From: Treponema sp.
GTDB lineage: Bacteria; Spirochaetota; Spirochaetia; Treponematales; Breznakiellaceae
Assembly (NCBI GenBank): GCA_009777735.1
Contig: WRLF01000009.1
Coordinates: 52,304-116,303, forward strand
DNA: 64,000 nt
Reading direction: 5' to 3'
Made by a program: the position numbers and the translations under genes. Positions 61,980-64,000 of this stretch are shown piece after piece. The first letter of the stretch is position 1, and every line of letters starts with the position of its first letter. Under the pieces are notes generated by a model that was given only the letters and a program-made list of their open reading frames with translations, was not told where the DNA came from and ran no database searches.

Positions 61980-62455
61980 TGATACTTTATCATGGCTCCC
62001 ATTCGGCGATTCCGGCTCCCCATCTTTCTTTTGCCCGCGAAACAACCGATTTTGGGAAAGGATTTTATACAACCACCATTCAAACCCAGGCAGAAAAATG
62101 GAGCGAACGCTTCAAGCGCAGGTATGGTTTCGCTGTAGTTTCTGTGTATGACATTAATGAAAATGAAATTCGAGAAAATGTATCTGTCCTTGATTTTACA
62201 ACATACTCAATAGAATGGCTTGATTTTATTATCACATGCAGACAGGGCGGATCAGCGGGAAACTACGATCTTGTAATAGGCGGGGTTGCCAACGATGATG
62301 TGTTTAATACTTTAACGATTTTTTTAAAGGGATATATTGACAAAGCAGAAGCGATAAAGCGTTTGCAGTATGAAAAACCGAATATACAATACTGTTTTAA
62401 AACCCAGCATGTCATTGATGAATATCTTTTATTCAAAGAGAGTATTACCCTATGA
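61979..62455 (+). CDS. DUF3990 ADP-ribosyltransferase-like protein
   Basis: A 158-residue protein starting at a GTG: LYHGSHSAIPAPHL, then TDFGKGFYTTTIQTQAEKWS and, near the end, NIQYCFKTQHVIDEYLLF. His in YHGS, Tyr in GFYTT and Gln in QYCF fit the H-Y-(E/Q) pattern of the ADP-ribosyltransferase fold to which DUF3990 belongs. It would transfer ADP-ribose from NAD to a target that is unknown. Genes on both sides overlap it, which supports a toxin with guard proteins. No secretion signal is seen. Confidence 0.78.
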   Translation: MILYHGSHSAIPAPHLSFARETTDFGKGFYTTTIQTQAEKWSERFKRRYGFAVVSVYDINENEIRENVSVLDFTTYSIEWLDFIITCRQGGSAGNYDLVIGGVANDDVFNTLTIFLKGYIDKAEAIKRLQYEKPNIQYCFKTQHVIDEYLLFKESITL

Positions 62456-62664
62456 AAGCAGACAATGCTATTTTGCAATTAAAATACGATTCTGTGGTTG
62501 AGGTGTTGGCTGTTTTAAAAAGCATTACTCTCAGGCAGGCGCTTGACATTTTTTATAAATCCCGTGTTTACGAAGAAATGCGTGAAGGAATTTCCGATAT
62601 GCATTGCCGCAGTGATACATACCTTGCTGAAGAAATAGCGAGTGAGAAAACCAATGAACATTGA
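62452..62664 (+). CDS. Small third protein of the DUF3990 module
   Basis: A 70-residue protein with LKYDSVVEVLAVLKSITLRQ, then ALDIFYKSRVYEEMREGISD and MHCRSDTYLAEEIA. It is helical, starts in an ATGA overlap with the DUF3990 gene, and ends ten bases inside the PHP gene start. The size and position suit an antitoxin or accessory part. It resembles the short third proteins that follow DUF3990 genes, but I cannot name the family. Confidence 0.65.
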   Translation: MKADNAILQLKYDSVVEVLAVLKSITLRQALDIFYKSRVYEEMREGISDMHCRSDTYLAEEIASEKTNEH

Positions 62665-63982
62665 ACCCATTAACAATCCCAGCTTTCCCCCTGCTGGCCG
62701 CCTCGAAGCCTTACGCAACCTGGCAGCCGCCCAACAAAAACCGGTACAAAGTTCCGGTGAAATCAACAATCACATTCACACGATTTACAGCTTCAGCCCC
62801 TACACCCCTGCTATGGCAGCGTTGCAAGCGCGGGATGCCGGTCTTTGCGCCGCCGGTTCGGTTGATCATGATTCCATCGGCGCAGCGAATGAAATGCTTG
62901 ATGCTTGCGCCATTCTGGGCATTGGCGGCTGCGTGGGGTTTGAAATGAGGGTAAGCTTCAAAGGCCCCTTTGCCGTGCGGAAAATCAACAACCCCGATTC
63001 GGAAGGCTATGCCTACATGACGGTACAGGGGATTCCCAAGGCAGCGATTCCCCGGGCAATGGAATTTTTGGCTCCGGTCCGGGAGCAGCGGTTACAGCGA
63101 ACCAGGGCCATGGGTCTTGCCGTTAACACCGTGCTGAGAGAAGCCGGCTTGGCAGAAATTAATTTTGACCGGGACATTCTTGCTGCTTCGAAATTTTCCG
63201 AAGGCGGCGGCATTACTGAACGGCATTTGCTTGCAGCCCTGGCAGAAAAGTTTATTTTGAAATACGGCAAAGGATCAGAAATTGCCGGAGGGCTTGAGAA
63301 AACGCTGGGTATACAAGTTTCGCCAAAAATTGCCGCCCTGCTTGCAGACCCGCACAACCCCCACTATCTGTATGATATTTTAGGCATTTTGAAATCGGAA
63401 TTTCTTCCCCGCGTGTACATCCAGCCGGATGAATACGAATGTATCCCCGTAGAACAGGTAACGGCGTTTGCCGAATCCATCGGCGCGATTTCCGGTTACG
63501 CCTACCTTGGTGATGTGGGGGAATCGCCAACCGGGGACAAAAAAGCAGAAAAATTCGAGGATGATTTTATTGAAGAACTATTTGAGGAAATTTCCCGGCT
63601 GGGTTTCCGTGCGGTTACCTACATGCCTCCCCGGAATACCATTGACCAGCTTCGCAGGGTACAACGCCTGTGTACACAATGGGGCTTCATGGAAATTTCC
63701 GGCGTGGACATTAACAGTTCCCGCCAGTCATTCAACTGCCCGGAAGTTCTGCGCGATGAATTCTGCCATCTGCTGGACACCACCTGGGCATTAATTGCCC
63801 ACGAGCGGCTTGCATCGGTTGACACCCATTTCGGCTTGTTCTCGCGTGAGAATCCCCTTGCCGGAATGGAGCTGCCGCAGCGTCTTGCCGCCTATGCTGC
63901 TGCCGGAAAAAAACTCGATCTGTTCCGCCCTGATGAATCTGCTGCGGCAATTGCGATACAATTGAAAAGAGGAGATGTATGA
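62654..63982 (+). CDS. PHP-domain metal-dependent phosphoesterase-like protein
   Basis: A 442-residue protein. The PHP motifs are INNHIHTIYSFSPYTPA (H-x-H) and AAGSVDHDSIGAANEMLDA (DHD). GGCVGFEMRV gives the Glu and THFGLF near the end a late His. These bind the metal centre of histidinol-phosphatase/TrpH-like enzymes; the substrate is not known. The ATG at 62654 (MNIEPINN) is taken; a GTG at 62642 adds four residues. It overlaps the small gene upstream and the next start downstream (ATGA). Members of this size occur in spirochaetes and firmicutes near sugar genes. Confidence 0.8.
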   Translation: MNIEPINNPSFPPAGRLEALRNLAAAQQKPVQSSGEINNHIHTIYSFSPYTPAMAALQARDAGLCAAGSVDHDSIGAANEMLDACAILGIGGCVGFEMRVSFKGPFAVRKINNPDSEGYAYMTVQGIPKAAIPRAMEFLAPVREQRLQRTRAMGLAVNTVLREAGLAEINFDRDILAASKFSEGGGITERHLLAALAEKFILKYGKGSEIAGGLEKTLGIQVSPKIAALLADPHNPHYLYDILGILKSEFLPRVYIQPDEYECIPVEQVTAFAESIGAISGYAYLGDVGESPTGDKKAEKFEDDFIEELFEEISRLGFRAVTYMPPRNTIDQLRRVQRLCTQWGFMEISGVDINSSRQSFNCPEVLRDEFCHLLDTTWALIAHERLASVDTHFGLFSRENPLAGMELPQRLAAYAAAGKKLDLFRPDESAAAIAIQLKRGDV

Positions 63983-64000
63983 ACAAAGGACAGATAACAG
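63979..64000 (+). CDS. Start of a downstream gene (cut by window end)
   Basis: An ATG overlaps the PHP stop (ATGA) behind a GGAGATGT ribosome-binding site. Only MNKGQIT is visible, so no product can be named. Confidence 0.5.

Overview
The window looks like a chromosomal segment of a spirochaete of the Treponema group. The evidence is a class I (archaeal-type) lysyl-tRNA synthetase, a V-type ATPase membrane/stalk gene set, abundant lipoproteins with lipobox signals, an outer-membrane beta-barrel protein, two PtsN-like EIIA proteins and moderate G+C content. The species cannot be fixed from sequence reading alone. The redox genes and sugar-acid genes would suit an anaerobic, gut-type treponeme, but that is inference.

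Layout. 1-6.6 kb: start of htpG (minus strand), a RelE-like toxin remnant, an EamA-type membrane protein, a large unknown protein, ssb, a U32-family protein and an FMN reductase. 6.6-25.3 kb is an accessory region. It holds a regulator fragment, hicAB, three repeat-built surface lipoproteins (one chimeric with an acetyltransferase fragment, one split by a 5-bp duplication), a second toxin-antitoxin pair, a PIN-domain module, DUF6485/DUF167/DUF1801 proteins, DtxR and PtsN regulators and several palindromic repeats. It also contains a three-gene redox operon (11.0-16.2 kb, minus strand) of NuoE-, NuoF- and NuoG/GltD-like proteins, which resembles an electron-bifurcating transhydrogenase.

25.4-43.4 kb is mostly core metabolism: uxaC, rmuC, class I lysS, a DeoR regulator, and gapA-pgk-tpiA. 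A perfect-consensus promoter with an overlapping dyad then precedes a 30-residue membrane peptide and secG. After these come a second PtsN, V-ATPase coiled-coil/C/I/K/F genes without the catalytic A, B, D or E genes beside them, a YhhQ transporter, glycogen phosphorylase and tRNA-Ala(GGC).

43.4-50.2 kb is a tightly packed six-gene minus-strand operon: an SPFH/zinc-ribbon protein, a four-helix membrane protein, a large two-TM coiled-coil protein, two diverged paralogues and a bactofilin-like beta-helix protein. I could not match it to a named pathway, and it is the best candidate for an undescribed system. 50.3-64 kb: uxuB (completing two steps of hexuronate breakdown with uxaC), rdgB, a UvrD/PcrA helicase, a beta-barrel protein, a deoR-E2-E3-E1(alpha/beta fusion) 2-oxoacid dehydrogenase operon, a DUF3791/DUF3990 ADP-ribosyltransferase-like toxin module and a PHP-domain protein.

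A cross-cutting feature is a G-rich dispersed repeat present at six sites. Three copies lie inside reading frames (YhhQ N-terminus, and the E2 linker and catalytic domain) and are apparently translated.
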